Shown: positions 1 through 11,940, numbered from the stretch's first letter. The stretch: DNA of 64,000 nt from Heloderma charlesbogerti (GCA_026122225.1 JANEZZ010001628.1:1-64000); one strand, 5' to 3'. Numbers and translations: made by a program. The notes: generated by a model not told the origin, from the sequence alone.

Positions 1-1815
1 CCTTTTCCAGTCTTGTGGCCACTGTTGAGTGTTCCAGATTTGTTGGCATATTGAATGCAGCACTTTAACAGCATCATCTTCTAGGATTTTAAATAGCTCG
101 GCTGGAATACTGTCATCTCCGCTAGCTTTGTTGTTACTAATGCTTCCTAAGGCCCACTTGACTTCACTCTCTAGGATGTCCGGCTCAAGTTCAGTGAGCG
201 CACTATCATGGCTATCAGGGACATTCAGATCTTTCCTGTATAGTTCCTCTGTGTATTCTTGCCACCTCTTCTTAATCTCATCTGCTTCTGTTAGGTCCCT
301 GCCTTCTTTGTCCTTTATCATGCCCGTCTTTGCACAAAACGTTCCCTTGAGATCTCCAATTTTCTTGAAGAGATCTCTAGTCTTTCCCATTCTGTTGTTT
401 TCCTCGATTTCTTTGCATTGTTCATTTAAGAAGGCCTTCTTGTCTCTCCTTGCTATTCTCTGGAACTCTGCATTCAGTTGGGTATATCTTCCCCTTTCTC
501 CCTTGCTTTTCGCTTCCCTTCTTTCATGAGCTACTTGTAAAGCCTCATCTGACAGCCACTTGGCTTTCTTACATTTCTTTTTCTTTGGGACGGATTTCGT
601 TGCTGCCTCCTGAACAATGTTACGGACCTCCGTCCATAGTTCCTCAGGCACTCTGTCTATCAGGTCTAATCCCTGAAATCTATTCCTCACCTCCACTGTA
701 TATTCATCAGGGATATGATTTAGGTCATACCTGAACGGTTTAGTGGTTTTCCCGACGTTCTTCAATTTCAGCCGAAATTTTGCAAGAAGCAGCTCATGAT
801 CTGAGCCACAGTCAGCTCCAGGTCTTGTTTTGACTGACTGTATGGAGCTTCTCCATCTTTGGCTGCAAAGGACATAATCAATCTGATTTCGATATTGACC
901 ATCTGGTGACGTCCATGTGTAGAGTCGCCTCTTGTGCTGTTGGAAAAGAGTGTTTGCTATGATCAGCGTGTTCTCTTGGCAAAACTCTATTAGCTTTTGT
1001 CCTGCTTCATTTTGTACACCAAGGCCATGCCTGCCTGTTATCCCAGTGATTTCTTGACTTCCTACTTTAGCATTCCAATCCCCTATGATAAAGAGGACAT
1101 CTTTTTTTGGTGTTAGTTCTAGAAGGTGTTGTAGGTCTTCATAGAACCGATCAACCTCAGCTTCTTCGGCATCAGTGGTTGGGGCATAGACTTGAATTAC
1201 TGTGATGTTGAATGGTTTGCCTTGGATTCGTACTGAGATCATTCTATCATTTTTAAGATTGTACCCCAGTACTGCTTTTCCCACCCTTTTGTTGACTATG
1301 AGTGCTACTCCATTTCTTCTAAGGGATTCTTGCCCACAATAGTAGATATGATGGTCACCTGAATTAAATTCGCCCATGCCTGTCCATTTTAGTTCGCTGA
1401 TTCCCAAGATGTCGATGTTCAATCTTGCCATCTCATGTTTGACCACCTCCAGCTTACCTTGATTCATTGATCTGACATTCCAGGTTCCTAAACAATATTG
1501 TTCTTTACAGCATCGGATTTTCTTTTCACCGCCAGACACATCCACAGCTGAGTGTCCTTTCGGGTTTGGCCCAGCCGCTTCACTCTTTCTGGCGCTACTT
1601 GGAAATACCCTCTGCTCTTCCCCAGTAGCATATTGGACACCTTCCGACCTGAGGGGCTCATCTTCCGGCGTCATATCTTTTAGCCTTGTGATACGTTCCA
1701 TGGGGTTTTCTTGGCAAGAATACTGGAGTGGGTTGCCATTTCCTTCTCCAGTGGACCACATTTTGTCAGAACTCTCTGCCATGACCTGTCCGTCTTGGGT
1801 GGCCCTGCACGGCAT
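1..1815 (-). CDS. BovB ORF, endonuclease and start of reverse transcriptase, partial and uninterrupted
   Basis: Translating the minus strand from the ATG at 1815 gives 605 codons with no stop before the window edge. The N-terminal ~105 residues are the BovB leader. The apurinic-like endonuclease runs from about GTWNVRS (residues 110-116) through GDWNAKV (G245-V251) and IDYVL (from about 312) to the catalytic SDH motif (D339, H340). A lysine-rich linker (KKKKCKKAKW) follows, then a helical region leading to the RT (EVKWALGS, TQQWPQDW). The enzyme nicks target DNA and primes reverse transcription of its own RNA. The decayed sister copy at 19417 has a TGA where this one has CGA, and R where this one has the W of GDWN. 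This is probably a young, possibly intact element; the unseen C-terminal half decides that. Confidence 0.88.
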   Translation of the reverse strand, partial: MPCRATQDGQVMAESSDKMWSTGEGNGNPLQYSCQENPMERITRLKDMTPEDEPLRSEGVQYATGEEQRVFPSSARKSEAAGPNPKGHSAVDVSGGEKKIRCCKEQYCLGTWNVRSMNQGKLEVVKHEMARLNIDILGISELKWTGMGEFNSGDHHIYYCGQESLRRNGVALIVNKRVGKAVLGYNLKNDRMISVRIQGKPFNITVIQVYAPTTDAEEAEVDRFYEDLQHLLELTPKKDVLFIIGDWNAKVGSQEITGITGRHGLGVQNEAGQKLIEFCQENTLIIANTLFQQHKRRLYTWTSPDGQYRNQIDYVLCSQRWRSSIQSVKTRPGADCGSDHELLLAKFRLKLKNVGKTTKPFRYDLNHIPDEYTVEVRNRFQGLDLIDRVPEELWTEVRNIVQEAATKSVPKKKKCKKAKWLSDEALQVAHERREAKSKGERGRYTQLNAEFQRIARRDKKAFLNEQCKEIEENNRMGKTRDLFKKIGDLKGTFCAKTGMIKDKEGRDLTEADEIKKRWQEYTEELYRKDLNVPDSHDSALTELEPDILESEVKWALGSISNNKASGDDSIPAELFKILEDDAVKVLHSICQQIWNTQQWPQDWKR

Positions 1816-1880
1816 AGCTTATGGCTTCACTGAGTTACGCAAGCCCCTTCGCCACAACAAGGCAGTGATCCATGAAGGGG
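1..1880 (-). mobile_element. BovB (RTE-type) LINE, 5' half, runs off the left edge
   Basis: The element begins on the minus strand at CCCCTTCATGGATCAC (right end at 1880), the same 5' terminus seen in two other BovB copies here (19417 and 22979). It continues without interruption to base 1, so its RT core and 3' end lie outside the window. It forms a 1.7-kb inverted pair with the decayed copy at 19417-21150 and a direct pair with the mirrored copy 49090-50823. Confidence 0.95.
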
Positions 1881-3605
1881 TTGCACTGGCTTACTTCAGT
1901 TTTAAGAAAGTTTCATTAATTATTGTAAGAGGGCCAATATCTTCGTTCATTTAAAGTCACTATCCGATATTGATTTGCTTTCATACCTGTTCAGGTTCTA
2001 TTTACGCAGCAGCCAACCAGATCAAAAACTTGACTCTAGCACAGAACTGGGGGCAGCAGGGGCAGAGGGGAAACGGCACTAAATCATCCATACAGAATGA
2101 TGGATTTGGAGTTCAATTCCCATAAGCCATAACTCCCATAACTCCCATAAGGCCCATAAACCATGGACCCAGGTTCCTTATCTGCTGAACAATAGAGACT
2201 GCTGCTGGATAGGAAAATGGATCTGGAAACATATCACATCAGTTCTCTGATGATTTTGGGAAACACTGAGGCAGCTGAATTACTGTTGAAAATACACAGC
2301 AAGAATGCTGACTCTCACGCCTAGGATGATCCAGCTGCTGATTTTCAGCTGATCCAGGGAAACTACAATGCTTCACTTTGTACTATAAGCATCTAGAGTT
2401 TGGTTGTCATGCTCTTCATTTTGAGGAACATGTCTCTCCAGGGAGTGCTACTGATTTCCTACTTGTGTACTTGCTTCACCTGTCTGCCCACTGCTCTGTC
2501 CCTCTGCTCTTTAGTCCACACAGACTGTTCGCCTCTTTTTAATCTTCTGCCTTTCTTTTGATATTGATTTTGATAATTTGTCCATTTCCCATCACTAGGA
2601 ATAGCAACAGTTGCCTAGGGCCTGACTGCCTGTCAGCCCTGACAAATAGGGATTGAATATGTTAAAGTAGCTCATATGGTTTTCTAAACCACAATTGTGC
2701 AGGAGTGTCTCACACGTGTGTGTAGCGTCTGTGCACTGAATATAGAAGGTGTCCCTGGGACGGACATTATCTCTAAGTTTGCTGCAAAACATGTTCAGTA
2801 TGGACAGAACTGTGCTGTGCTCTGCATTACAAGGATCAAAATTCTGTACACCAAAGCAATTTTCTGCTTTTAACATGAATTCTGCAAATAAACAGATTTA
2901 CATGTTTTTGCCTAATTTAATTTCCAGCCCACTTTTCTAAAACCAAGACTTCCTCTGCTTCTTCTAGTCATGGAGCTATGTCAGGAACTGAATCCCAGCC
3001 TCTTACTAAGGGAAACTGCATCCCCTTCTTTGACTTCTTAGATTTCACTTAATCTACTCCACATAATCTTGCAAGGTCATCTAGGTCTAGAAATAAGCTT
3101 ATTTGCTCGCTCTTTCTTTTCTTTTTTAAGTGAAAGTCAAGATTCTCAGGATGCTGAATTTGGAGCTAATATAAAATTCCATGCATGACATGATTGTGGA
3201 AGGCCATAGTCCAGATTACTGGGCTTGCTGAGCTCAAATTATGTTTATATTCATATTTACTAAATAAATATATGTGAGTGTGCCTAAATATCATGTTTGT
3301 TTATTAAAGTAGTTTGTGTTTCATTTTTTAAAGCTCTAAGGAAATCAGGTGTTTCTAAAGCAGTTTCTTTCACATTGTTAAACACAGTCCAGTTGGCTAG
3401 AGAAGATGCAAGTGAACTCGATTCACTGCAATACTGCTTTCTTAGTTATAACATGCTTTTAAAATGCATCATCCTGTCTGAAGCTAACAAAACAGAGGCA
3501 TCATAACATCTGTGAGATGACCATGAACATGCACATTTTCTAGTTAACCACACAAGCATAGAATATCAGCTTCTCCCTCTCTGGTCTGTACATTTGTCTA
3601 TGTAT
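1881..3605. other. No recognisable gene (AT-rich flank)
   Basis: I find no exon with good splice sites and no recognised repeat. Short frames on both strands (for example around 2595-2876) have no recognisable domain. If the ARHGAP32 assignment is right, this is intron on its minus strand. Confidence 0.5.
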
Positions 3606-3616
3606 ATACTATTTTA

Positions 3617-4286
3617 GATCATGGCATCTGGCCCCATCACTTCCTGGCATATAGAAGGGGAAGAAATGGAAGCAGTGACAGATTTTACTTTCTTGGGCTC
3701 CAAGATCACCGCAGACGGTGACTGTAGCCATGAAATTAAAAGACGCTTGCTCCTTGGGAGGAAAGCTATGGCCAACCTAGACAGCATAGTAAGAAGCAGA
3801 GACATCACCTTGCCGACAAAGGTCCGTTTAATCAAAGCTATGGTTTTCCCAGTAGTAATGTATGGCTGTGAGAGCTGGACTATAAGGAAGGCTGAGCACC
3901 GAAGAATTGATGCTTTCGAACTGTGGTGCTGGAGAAGACTCTTACGAGTCCCCTGGACTGCAAGGAGGTCCAATCAGTCCATCCTAAAGGAAATCAACCC
4001 TGAGTGCTCATTGGAAGGACAGATGATGAAGCTGAAGCTCCAATATTTTGGCCACCTAATGCGAAGAGAAAACTCCCTGGAAAAGACCCTGATGCTGGGA
4101 AAGACTGAAGGCAAAAGGAGAAGGGGGACGGCAGAGGATGAGATGGCTAGATAGCATCACGGATGCAATGAATATGAACTTGAGCACGCTCCGGGAGAGA
4201 GCGCAGGACAGGAAGGCCTGGCGTGCTATGGTCCATGGGGTCACGAAGAGTCGGACACGACTGAACGACTGAACAACAACAACAAC
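3617..4286 (+). mobile_element. 5'-truncated BovB, 3' end with target-site duplication
   Basis: It encodes the C-terminal part of the BovB polyprotein (ITSWHIEG, FLGSKITADGDCSHEIKR, MVFPVVMYGCESWT, LWCWRRLLRVPWTARRS, LQYFGHLMRR). It ends with the family's GAGTCGGACACGACTGAACG terminus and an AAC-repeat tail. The 11-bp direct repeat ATACTATTTTA flanks it (3606-3616 and 4287-4297), as expected of target-primed reverse transcription. An extra G near 4126, compared with the copy at 22979-23503, shifts the frame and ends the ORF (3621-4154) early. It is a dead fragment lying outside the mirrored part of the window. Confidence 0.93.
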
Positions 4287-4297
4287 ATACTATTTTA

Positions 4298-5451
4298 AGA
4301 AACTTGTTCATGAAATATATACAAACAAAAATGTACAAATCACAAATCTAGTGGATTCTACAAATAAGCATGAATATATTGTATAAAAACAGTTATAGAT
4401 CAATAGGTAAACAACAGAAACCTAAATAGCCCTGGCATGGGGTGTTTTCACTGCTGCCCATTTCACAGACTGAGTAAATGTAGAAAGCCAACATTGTCTT
4501 CATTTCAGTTATATCCTCTCAAAATATTGTGCCTTAGGACAGTAAATGATTAGTGGCATTCTACTTTATTCACAGATCTATAGAGGAGAGATGGTACACT
4601 TATCAACTGCTATTTAGTTGAGACATGCATTGTTAAAGAGATGATGGGCAGAATAATTCCCCCAGTTTTTCAAGATGGCAACACTGGGTACAATTTGACA
4701 AATTTTATACTCAATGGAATTAATCAAGTAACAGAAAAACCTCAAAGATTAATCTACATTGTGAGTGTGATACTCAAGAATACTTTTCTAGGCCTAGAAA
4801 CAATGGCTTCGATAGGCTAGTTTACTTGCACCAGCAACGTAACTTTGAACTTTCAAATCAAGTTGAAAGACATATAAAAGCAGCTAGTGTATCAATATCC
4901 CAAACGCTGAAACAACAATACAGCCACTGGTTTCACATTTGTTTTCCCAGTAGCTTTTATACATTTGCCAAGGTGATTCAATTATGAAGTTCTAGTTAGC
5001 GTAAGGATTCATCTGCAAGCTTTAAATTCTGACAAGAAAGCTACATACACTCCACTTCAACTCATCAGGGAGCTTTGCTCAACACTGACCTCTGAAAAAT
5101 TAGTAAAACAGCCATAATGTTTCAACAACGTACTGCTAAGAGCTTAACCACTATTTCATTGGCTGGCTTAGGAATGCAAATAAACCCACTACATATGCAA
5201 TATACACAAAGATGTAGGCACACACATATAGATTAATCTGCAGTTCCAGGATACATGTTATTGCAACCAATATTGTACTTGTTCAGAAGTTTATTTCTCT
5301 TATTAAAATCCCAGCAATTCTCTCATTAAAAGCTCCATTTTTCTCTCACCCCACAACACAAATGGTAGAAAATGTGAGAGAGAAAGAAAAGGGAGGAAAT
5401 GAAGTATCACACAGTGTTTCATAAGGCCGGGAAGGATATCACAGAACTTAC
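4298..5451. other. No recognisable gene; probable ARHGAP32 intron
   Basis: AT-rich sequence directly downstream (minus strand) of the PX exon's splice donor. I looked for the next PX exon on the minus strand and did not find it, so it lies left of this window. Confidence 0.5.
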
Positions 5452-5525
5452 CTGACAATAAATCTGTACAAGGTAGACAAGTTCCTTGGATTCGCAGCCA
5501 TTCCTTGTTATTTCATTCTGTTCCT
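5452..5525 (-). CDS. ARHGAP32 internal coding exon (start of PX domain), 74 nt
   Basis: On the minus strand a pyrimidine-rich tract ending TTTCACTCCCAG precedes 74 coding bases that end in CAG followed by a consensus GTAAGT donor (complement of 5446-5451). Two bases (AG) complete a codon from the previous exon, then 24 codons follow that include NGCESKELVYLVQIYCQ. The exon therefore has phase 1 upstream and phase 0 downstream. From memory, this string matches the first strand of the PX domain of the Rho GTPase-activating protein ARHGAP32 (p250GAP/RICS), a postsynaptic and cytoskeletal regulator with PX, SH3 and RhoGAP domains; the paralogue ARHGAP33 is the alternative. Its mirror would fall at 64715-64788, just past the window. 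Confidence 0.72.
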
Positions 5526-5896
5526 CTGGGAGTGAAAGCTACTCCAACAAGCAGGTGGGGGCGGGGTGAGAAAGAGAGAGACCAGGTCAGTGAACAGGGA
5601 TAAGCCAGGCATACAAAAAGTAGGATATTCAAATCCATATCCATCTTAAGATGCATTGCATATCAAGGAACCTAAGCATCTGTCACCAGATTGAAACATT
5701 CAGTACTTTATCAGAAATGGTTGTTTATAGCATCTGTTATGCCAGACTTTTTAAAGTCAGTACAGTACATCAATAAGACAATCCCAGGTATTAAACAGTT
5801 TGAAGCTATAGATTAAACCTGTAGGACAGCATCCAATACAGCTGCAGAACTAGCAGAAACAAACAGTAGTGTAATGGGGAGTTAACACTGTTAACA
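5526..5896. other. Intron sequence upstream of the PX exon
   Basis: On the minus strand this holds the polypyrimidine tract (complement of about 5526-5585, rich in CT and CCCCGCCCCCACC) that belongs to the exon's acceptor. I see nothing else. Confidence 0.5.
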
Positions 5897-6017
5897 CAAC
5901 TGGAAACGAGCCCAAATTAACCCTTCCAGAATGGAACGAGTCAGTGGAGCTCGTGGAAGGGAGCTCTGCTGACTTGCCCCATTCTGGAAGTACTAATTTG
6001 GGCTAATTTCCAGGGTT
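5897..6017. mobile_element. Fold-back MITE (about 120 bp)
   Basis: The two halves pair almost end to end. CTGGAAACGAGCCCAAATTA on the left and the complement of the right half, CTGGAAATTAGCCCAAATTA, differ at only a few bases. CTTCCAGAATGG and its partner CCATTCTGGAAG continue the pairing towards the centre. This is typical of a hairpin-forming non-autonomous DNA transposon. The family is not identified, and I found no convincing target-site duplication. Confidence 0.6.
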
Positions 6018-6492
6018 GCACCAGCAAGCACTAACTCGCCATTATCGTACCGTTCATTTCTACTTGCGTAATGTGTTTAGCAGTGGTGGACGACCAGCAT
6101 TGGATACTGCTCCTAGTTACCAAATACTGTAAAATTAATGTTCATCAAAACTTTCCCAATATCTGCTATGAATATTCATGGGAATCTTGTAACTAACGAC
6201 TTCATTATATTTTTAAGATGACTTGGAAGGCCCTTCCAATAATAAAACCTGCCCAAATAAATAATAATATGTGTCTAAATTTCAATGTAATTGAATACAT
6301 TTACCATAGCATGATATTTTACAGCTTAATTCATCAGAGTCAAATAAGACCGTTGACATATTGTAGCAAGCTTTTCTCAGAAGAGAGAAGTTTAGCTATG
6401 CAATCTCCATTTCTGTTTGAAAAGAGCAACTAGATGTCACTTTGAAAATTCAACCAATGAACTGATCAATAAAACCTGATTACTTATGTCAT

Positions 6493-6771
6493 GACTGCAG
6501 ACTCTGGCCTCACCCATCGGCCAGAGAACCGAGGGCCACTGGGGGGCTGCACCTCCTGCCTCCCAGGATGAACAGCATCGCAGGGGGAGACCAACCTGGT
6601 CCTTTACATCAGCCAGAGAGGGAGGAGCTGCAGGGAGCTCACTCCACTCCTCCCTGCTAGAAAGAACACGCAGCTCCAACTGACAGTTCCTGGGGACTGT
6701 AGACTCTGGCCTCACCCATCGGCGAGAGAACCGGGGGCCACTGGGGGGCTGCACCTCCTGCCTCCCAGGAT
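6493..6771 (+). repeat. 1.4-copy tandem repeat, period 202 bp
   Basis: A ~76-base segment beginning GACTGCAGACTCTGGCCTCA and ending TGCCTCCCAGGAT (6493-6568) recurs at 6695-6771 with a few substitutions. The intervening sequence is GC-rich. It abuts an L2-type 3' end immediately to the right, so it is probably the body of that element with an internal duplication. Confidence 0.75.
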
Positions 6772-6955
6772 AAACACTGGTGTATTTGCTTTCCTTCCCC
6801 TCCTTCCTCCCAATCCCTTTTCCTTTTGTGTCGTGTCTTTTAGATTGTAAGCTCGAGGGCAGGGACTGTCTTAATATTCATCTTTATAAGCCACTCTGGG
6901 AGCCTTTTTCGGCTGAACAGTGGGGTAAAAACACCCCAAATAAATAAATGATGGG
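6772..6955 (+). mobile_element. L2-type LINE 3' end
   Basis: It carries TTAGATTGTAAGCTCGAGGG followed by CAGGGACTGTC, the hallmark words of L2 3' UTRs, then GCCACTCTGGGAGCC and a terminal AATAAATAAATG tail. Confidence 0.75.
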
Positions 6956-7997
6956 TCACCTTTTATACATCAGGTTATGATAGCATAATATAAGGATTAG
7001 GAACAACATTTCTGGAGCAAAGAAGCATCTACACATAAGACTATCATACCTCGGGACTGTAGCTAGATAGATGAAATCCAATATTTTATTTACTAGCAGT
7101 CTTACATATTAGCATTTCTCATGCTAAATAAATGTATGTACTACATATTAAAATGTGCTGAACTACCATATACAATTCCAAAAACAAATTCAAGTGAGTT
7201 TCTCTGATTGCCTCTAAACAGGAACTATTTGCAAGTGACAGTATCATCCCTAAGTAGTGCATCAAAACATTACTATCTATTTTTTTCCTCACATGCACAC
7301 ACACTGACAAAAGCCAGTCCTACAAGACTATAATCAAACATAGATATATAAGTGGTGAGTAATTATGGCATGTGCTTCTTCAACGAATTAGCCAAAAGAA
7401 TGTTTAAATGTATTCCACTAAAATCAATGGGATTTAAGGGAGAATCACTTTGGCTGAACTGTGCCCTTAGATTTCCCGAAGAGCAAAATTCAGCCTAAGG
7501 CTGCAATCATGAATTTAGCAGAAATCTCCCCCCCACCCCGAAATATATGGAATCATGAGGGTCTCTAGACAAACAGCTCATCACATGGTTAAAATATTCC
7601 TGGATTGTACCAGTTCAGAATGACACATTCTATAACCAACCAAACCAAACAAAACCCCACGACTCTTCCTGCACATGGAAAACAAGCTGGCAAGGCAAAA
7701 ACTCTAACCTGGCATTCTCCCTGACATGCTAGTTTACGATGTGTACAGATTATTCCATTCCTCCTCCCCTGTGTGAGGCTGCTTCAATCATGCAATCCCA
7801 TACCCTCAGTATGAAGCAAACCAGTCCAGAAACTCTGTAAACAGTCTCTAGAAAGCCTCTAGCTTTTAAGTCAATATTCTAAAGGATCACAATATGAAGG
7901 TGTGATGTTTGTGAATGGTACCATTCATTTCCTCATCCTAGACAGTATGCCAGAGGCTGGTCCATCACAAATTATATAAAAGGGACTAAAGATATCC
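6956..7997. other. No recognisable gene
   Basis: AT-rich single-copy-looking sequence with short A/T runs. Around 7390-7460 there are words (ATCAATGGGATTTAAGGG) that may be a worn copy of the fold-back family described at 8443. Confidence 0.4.
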
Positions 7998-8096
7998 TAG
8001 GAAGAAGACCTAGAGAGAATGGTTAGTGGCCAGGAAGACCTAGAATGTGTGATTAGTGGCCCAGGAAGAAGAATTGGAGGGAGTGGTTAATGTCCC
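7998..8096 (+). repeat. Three imperfect tandem copies of a ~32-bp unit
   Basis: Successive units begin AGGAAGAAGACC (7998), AGGAAGACCTAG (8031) and AGGAAGAAGAAT (8063). Each ends in a variant of GGTTAGTGGCC. Confidence 0.7.
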
Positions 8097-8442
8097 AGCT
8101 GTATGCTTGTGTTTGGCCCGGAGCTATTAAAATGTTCTCTATTGATGTTTGCTTTTTCAATTATCAAACCAACCTCTTATTTCCTAGGACAGAAATATAC
8201 AACAGAAAAAACATTTTCAAAGTCCAGCATTCCTTTCAATATTATTCAGTACCTCAAAATGTCAAGAGAAAGAGTGAAGTATCTGGTTAAAAAAAATCAA
8301 ATATGATCATAAGAAAATAGTTGATATGCTGCTTCCATTTAAAATAGAACATAAACTTTGGTTTTTGACCTTCACTTCTCACTCTACATAATTTTATGTG
8401 AGAGTATGAAAGCATAAGAAAAATCACAAAATATACTGTCCA

Positions 8443-8523
8443 TGCAATCCTGTACATGTTTCTCAGAAGTAAGCCCCATTAAGTCCCATGGACTTACTCC
8501 AGGTAAGTGTGTATAGGATTGCA
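8443..8523. mobile_element. Short fold-back MITE (TGCAATCCT ends)
   Basis: The ends TGCAATCCTGTACA and TGTATAGGATTGCA are inverted repeats, and the centre (AGTAAGCCCCATT / ATGGACTTACT) also pairs. The same pattern, more worn, is at 11941-12020 and 12233-12348, so this is a dispersed family, one I know to be common in squamate DNA. Confidence 0.65.
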
Positions 8524-8942
8524 GGCTAAGTAAAAAGTGAGTGACTCCAGTCTCATTTTACCAGACAAAATTTCCTGAATATTAATTATTTCACTCTTGG
8601 CTATATATATTTTCATAAGGTAATGAACAAAATATACTAGGGCCAAAAACACCTTTGAGTTAGGCTATTTTTAATATACATTAAATGGAAATTAAGTGCC
8701 TACTTGGCTCAAACATAAGGAACATTTTCTACTGCCCTGAGTTTGTACAATCTATTTAAAAACAAATATGAATATGAAAAATACAGATGGTCTCCCAATT
8801 CAGGCATGATAGTTAGGGATTGGGAAACACAATGGAAATCTTGCCAATGTATGGCATGTAAGTGGATAAAAAACAGATAAGTGCTGAAAACACATACCAT
8901 AACATCAATTCGCAAAGACTGTGAGTATACATTCTAGGATAT

Positions 8943-9089
8943 ATATGTTGTTGTTGTTCAGTCGTTCAGTCGTGTCCGACTCTTCGTGACCCCATGGACA
9001 ATAGCACGCCAGGCCTTCCTGTCCTGTGCTCTCTCCCGGAGTGTGCTCAAGTTCATTCTCCCGGAGTGTGCTCAAGTTCATTGGATATA
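8943..9089 (-). mobile_element. BovB 3' tail fragment with 17-bp target-site duplication
   Basis: On the minus strand it carries the last ~125 bases of BovB, ending GAGTCGGACACGACTGAACG plus a CAA-repeat tail. A perfect 17-bp repeat TATACATTCTAGGATAT flanks it (8926-8942 and 9090-9106). Its 5' end is a tandem duplication of a 25-base BovB segment (AATGAACTTGAGCACACTCC and the next five bases), seen twice between 9033 and 9082. Confidence 0.9.
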
Positions 9090-9106
9090 TATACATTCTA
9101 GGATAT

Positions 9107-11940
9107 TACACAATACTGTATATTGGGGGTGGGATAGATGCCTGCATCAATTGTGTTGTGTTAAGAAATTGCTATTTCATTTCCTCTCCTGAATTCACAA
9201 TAGTGCCATGTGCAATAACTGCTAAGATAATAACCTGGAAAAGATTGACAAACTAGAAGAGAGTAATCTAAACCCACAAGAGTTCCTGGGCTTAAACTAG
9301 GAACCTTTGGTTCTGTGAGTAGCTGTCCCATGTGGTGAGCCACAGAACTGCAGGTTGGAGCATGTGCCTAGGCCCTAGGCAGTTAAGTACCCTCAGGCTT
9401 TGGATTGGCCACTACACTTGACTGGATAGGAAAGACTACAAAATATCTTCCTGTTTCAGTTAAGCTTTGCTGAAGCAACAAGGTCTTCCCATGTTCCAAT
9501 ACATTTCAATGTAATCTTCAGTCCGGACTCTGGCTTATTCTTCAGTCTTAACACGTGGTTTGTCTTTTGGTCTTAATATTCCAAATCTGGTTGCTCCTTG
9601 ATACCGGTTCTTGCTTCTTCCATGGCTAAAACTCCTGGCATTTTCTTCAGCTCTGACTCCCTGGCACAACTCCTGGCTCATCTCGAACAGCTTCCTATGG
9701 CTAAGACCTGCCACCAACTGAAGTAGCAAGCACAAATCTATTCCTATTTCAACCATTTGCCTTCTGTAAACATGCACTGCTAGTAGGAACATACAGCCAA
9801 ACTAGGAGTGAATGGAAAGGCTGATGCTTTACCTAGCAATAAACATGCCATTGTATCATGAAAACCAGAAGTGTTTTATGTTTTCCAAAATGGAGGAATC
9901 TCAGCATGCTAGTTGGCAAGGCAAACGGATAGTTACAGCTGGCAAAAAGACTGCCTACTGTCAAACAGCAACATCTCATGACATTTGGAAATTGTTTTTT
10001 CTAACTTTTGTCAGCATTTGAACAGAAAGAAAAAAAGAATACTGTAATGACTGAAGTCTGTTTTATTAACTCATGGTTTCATTCAACAAGATGTCCTGCT
10101 CCCTCCCTCAACCAATTTACCTTAAAAAAAAACCCATCTAAGGAACAGTTCACAGATCCATTTTTCCTACCTGGGAGCAGCCAAAGGCCTTTTTCAACCA
10201 CACTGTCCCTGTGATTGCATTAGTGTAAACTAGGCTAAGCATGGCAGACACAGCTGTTCCTGGGACTGAGGTTGCTGGGAAAGTACAGCTGCTATTGTGG
10301 AAATGGTTGTTGGATGTCACAGACTATAACATGTTAAAATTTCCTGATGCAGCTTGTAGAACTGCTGGTGTTCACATGTAGGGGACTCTGATTCTGTGAA
10401 TCAGTCCCTAAGAGAAAGTAGCAAGAGTTCAGCCCGAAGCCAACCTTTGAGGACTTTTTACTTGACTCTCATTGACACTGGTGCACATAAGGTTTCAGCC
10501 TCGTTCTACGTTGCATTGATCTCGAGTACATTTATTTGGAAATAAATACAATTATTTTAGCTGAAATACTTCTTCATAATCAGCCTGTTGTGGGATTGGC
10601 ACATCATGTATGCAAAAAAAGTTTTCTGCATATAAAGCAGCTGTAACAGACACACAACAGGTTGCTATGACTTGGGACAGATGATCAAATCCAGTAATCA
10701 ACATTACATATATGTAACCACATGCTTTATCAACATTTTGGGATCTATACTGCAGTCTATTCCAAGAGTTGCAAAGGGCACAGAACCTTCTACTGTGCTT
10801 TCAGTTTCCTTGATTGTGGCAAAAGTGTTTAGAATAGAGTATTAAGCAGAATTCCATGGCAGAGTATTCCACTGACTACTGAGACCATGTCACTTACATT
10901 TTTAGATATACACCTTGGATGATTTAAACATATGCCTAAAAATGTAAAATTTAAGTGCAAATATGTTTATTATACAGGTATACTTGTCAAGGAGGCACAA
11001 CGGCTACAGCTCCCTATGGAATCAAACCCAGGTTTGCTTTGGCATAAGGTGTGAAATGGCTCTGACATTTAACACCAAGTAATATACTTATGTTAAGAAG
11101 CCCTAGGGCCTCATAACAATGGCCCTAGACATCACTGTACAAAGGGTACTGTGCGTGTGCATGTGTGTAGTCAGTAGTTTGTCTTTTACATTCTATTACA
11201 CCATATAATATGCTCTTTCATCAAACACACTATCCAATAAGCTGCTTGTGACTGACTTCTTCAACCAATGTTTCTCAATACTAGGCACCTTAAAAATAAA
11301 AGTGCCCCCCCACACACACACACAAAAGCACTAAAGCAAAGCTAACCCAAATGAATTTTTATATATGAACATTCTAGGGGGAGGAGGGTATTAACTGTCC
11401 TATTCAATGGCTGTGATAAGGTAAAACAAACACATACAGGATGGAATTCTACACCTGAAATCAGTTAATTACAAAAAATAAATTTTAAATCATCATTCAT
11501 TACTATAAGAACAACAGAATGAGGCAAATAAGAAATAAGAGTTTCCTATAAGTACAATTTCATAAGCAGAGGTTCACAAACAAGAGAAAAACTGCCCTCA
11601 AACTTTTAACTATTATCACACATACAGTCCAATGTCTCCTGCAGCAAACTCATAATGCTCAGCCTATAGCTCTGTCACTTATACTATAGCTCACTGAATT
11701 ACATAACCTTTTCCCCCAATTGAGAAAATGGAATATTCCCATCTCCATAAGCAAAGGGGTTCAAGTGACCGTTTCCTTTATGAATTTTTTGTTTATTGGC
11801 TAACAACCTGCACTTTCAACATGCTAAATGAACTGTGGCTGTAGTAAAGTAGTATGCTTTGATAGCTTCCACATAATATCCCATAACATATATTATGGTC
11901 AGAACAAAGAAAACAGTGAATTGCCTAAGGAACACTAAGG
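9107..11940. other. No recognisable gene
   Basis: Mostly AT-rich sequence. A few short frames (9535-9792 minus, 10008-10214 plus) have no recognisable domain. A short C-run plus CA repeat lies at 11306-11326. Probably intron 1 of ARHGAP32 if the first exon at 15159 is used. Confidence 0.4.

Noticed and set aside
29..529. Plus-strand frames at the left edge
   Set aside because: They are antisense to the uninterrupted BovB frame on the minus strand.
9535..9792. 85-codon frame as a gene (also 60448-60705)
   Set aside because: No domain, no splice context, and composition like the flanking repeats.
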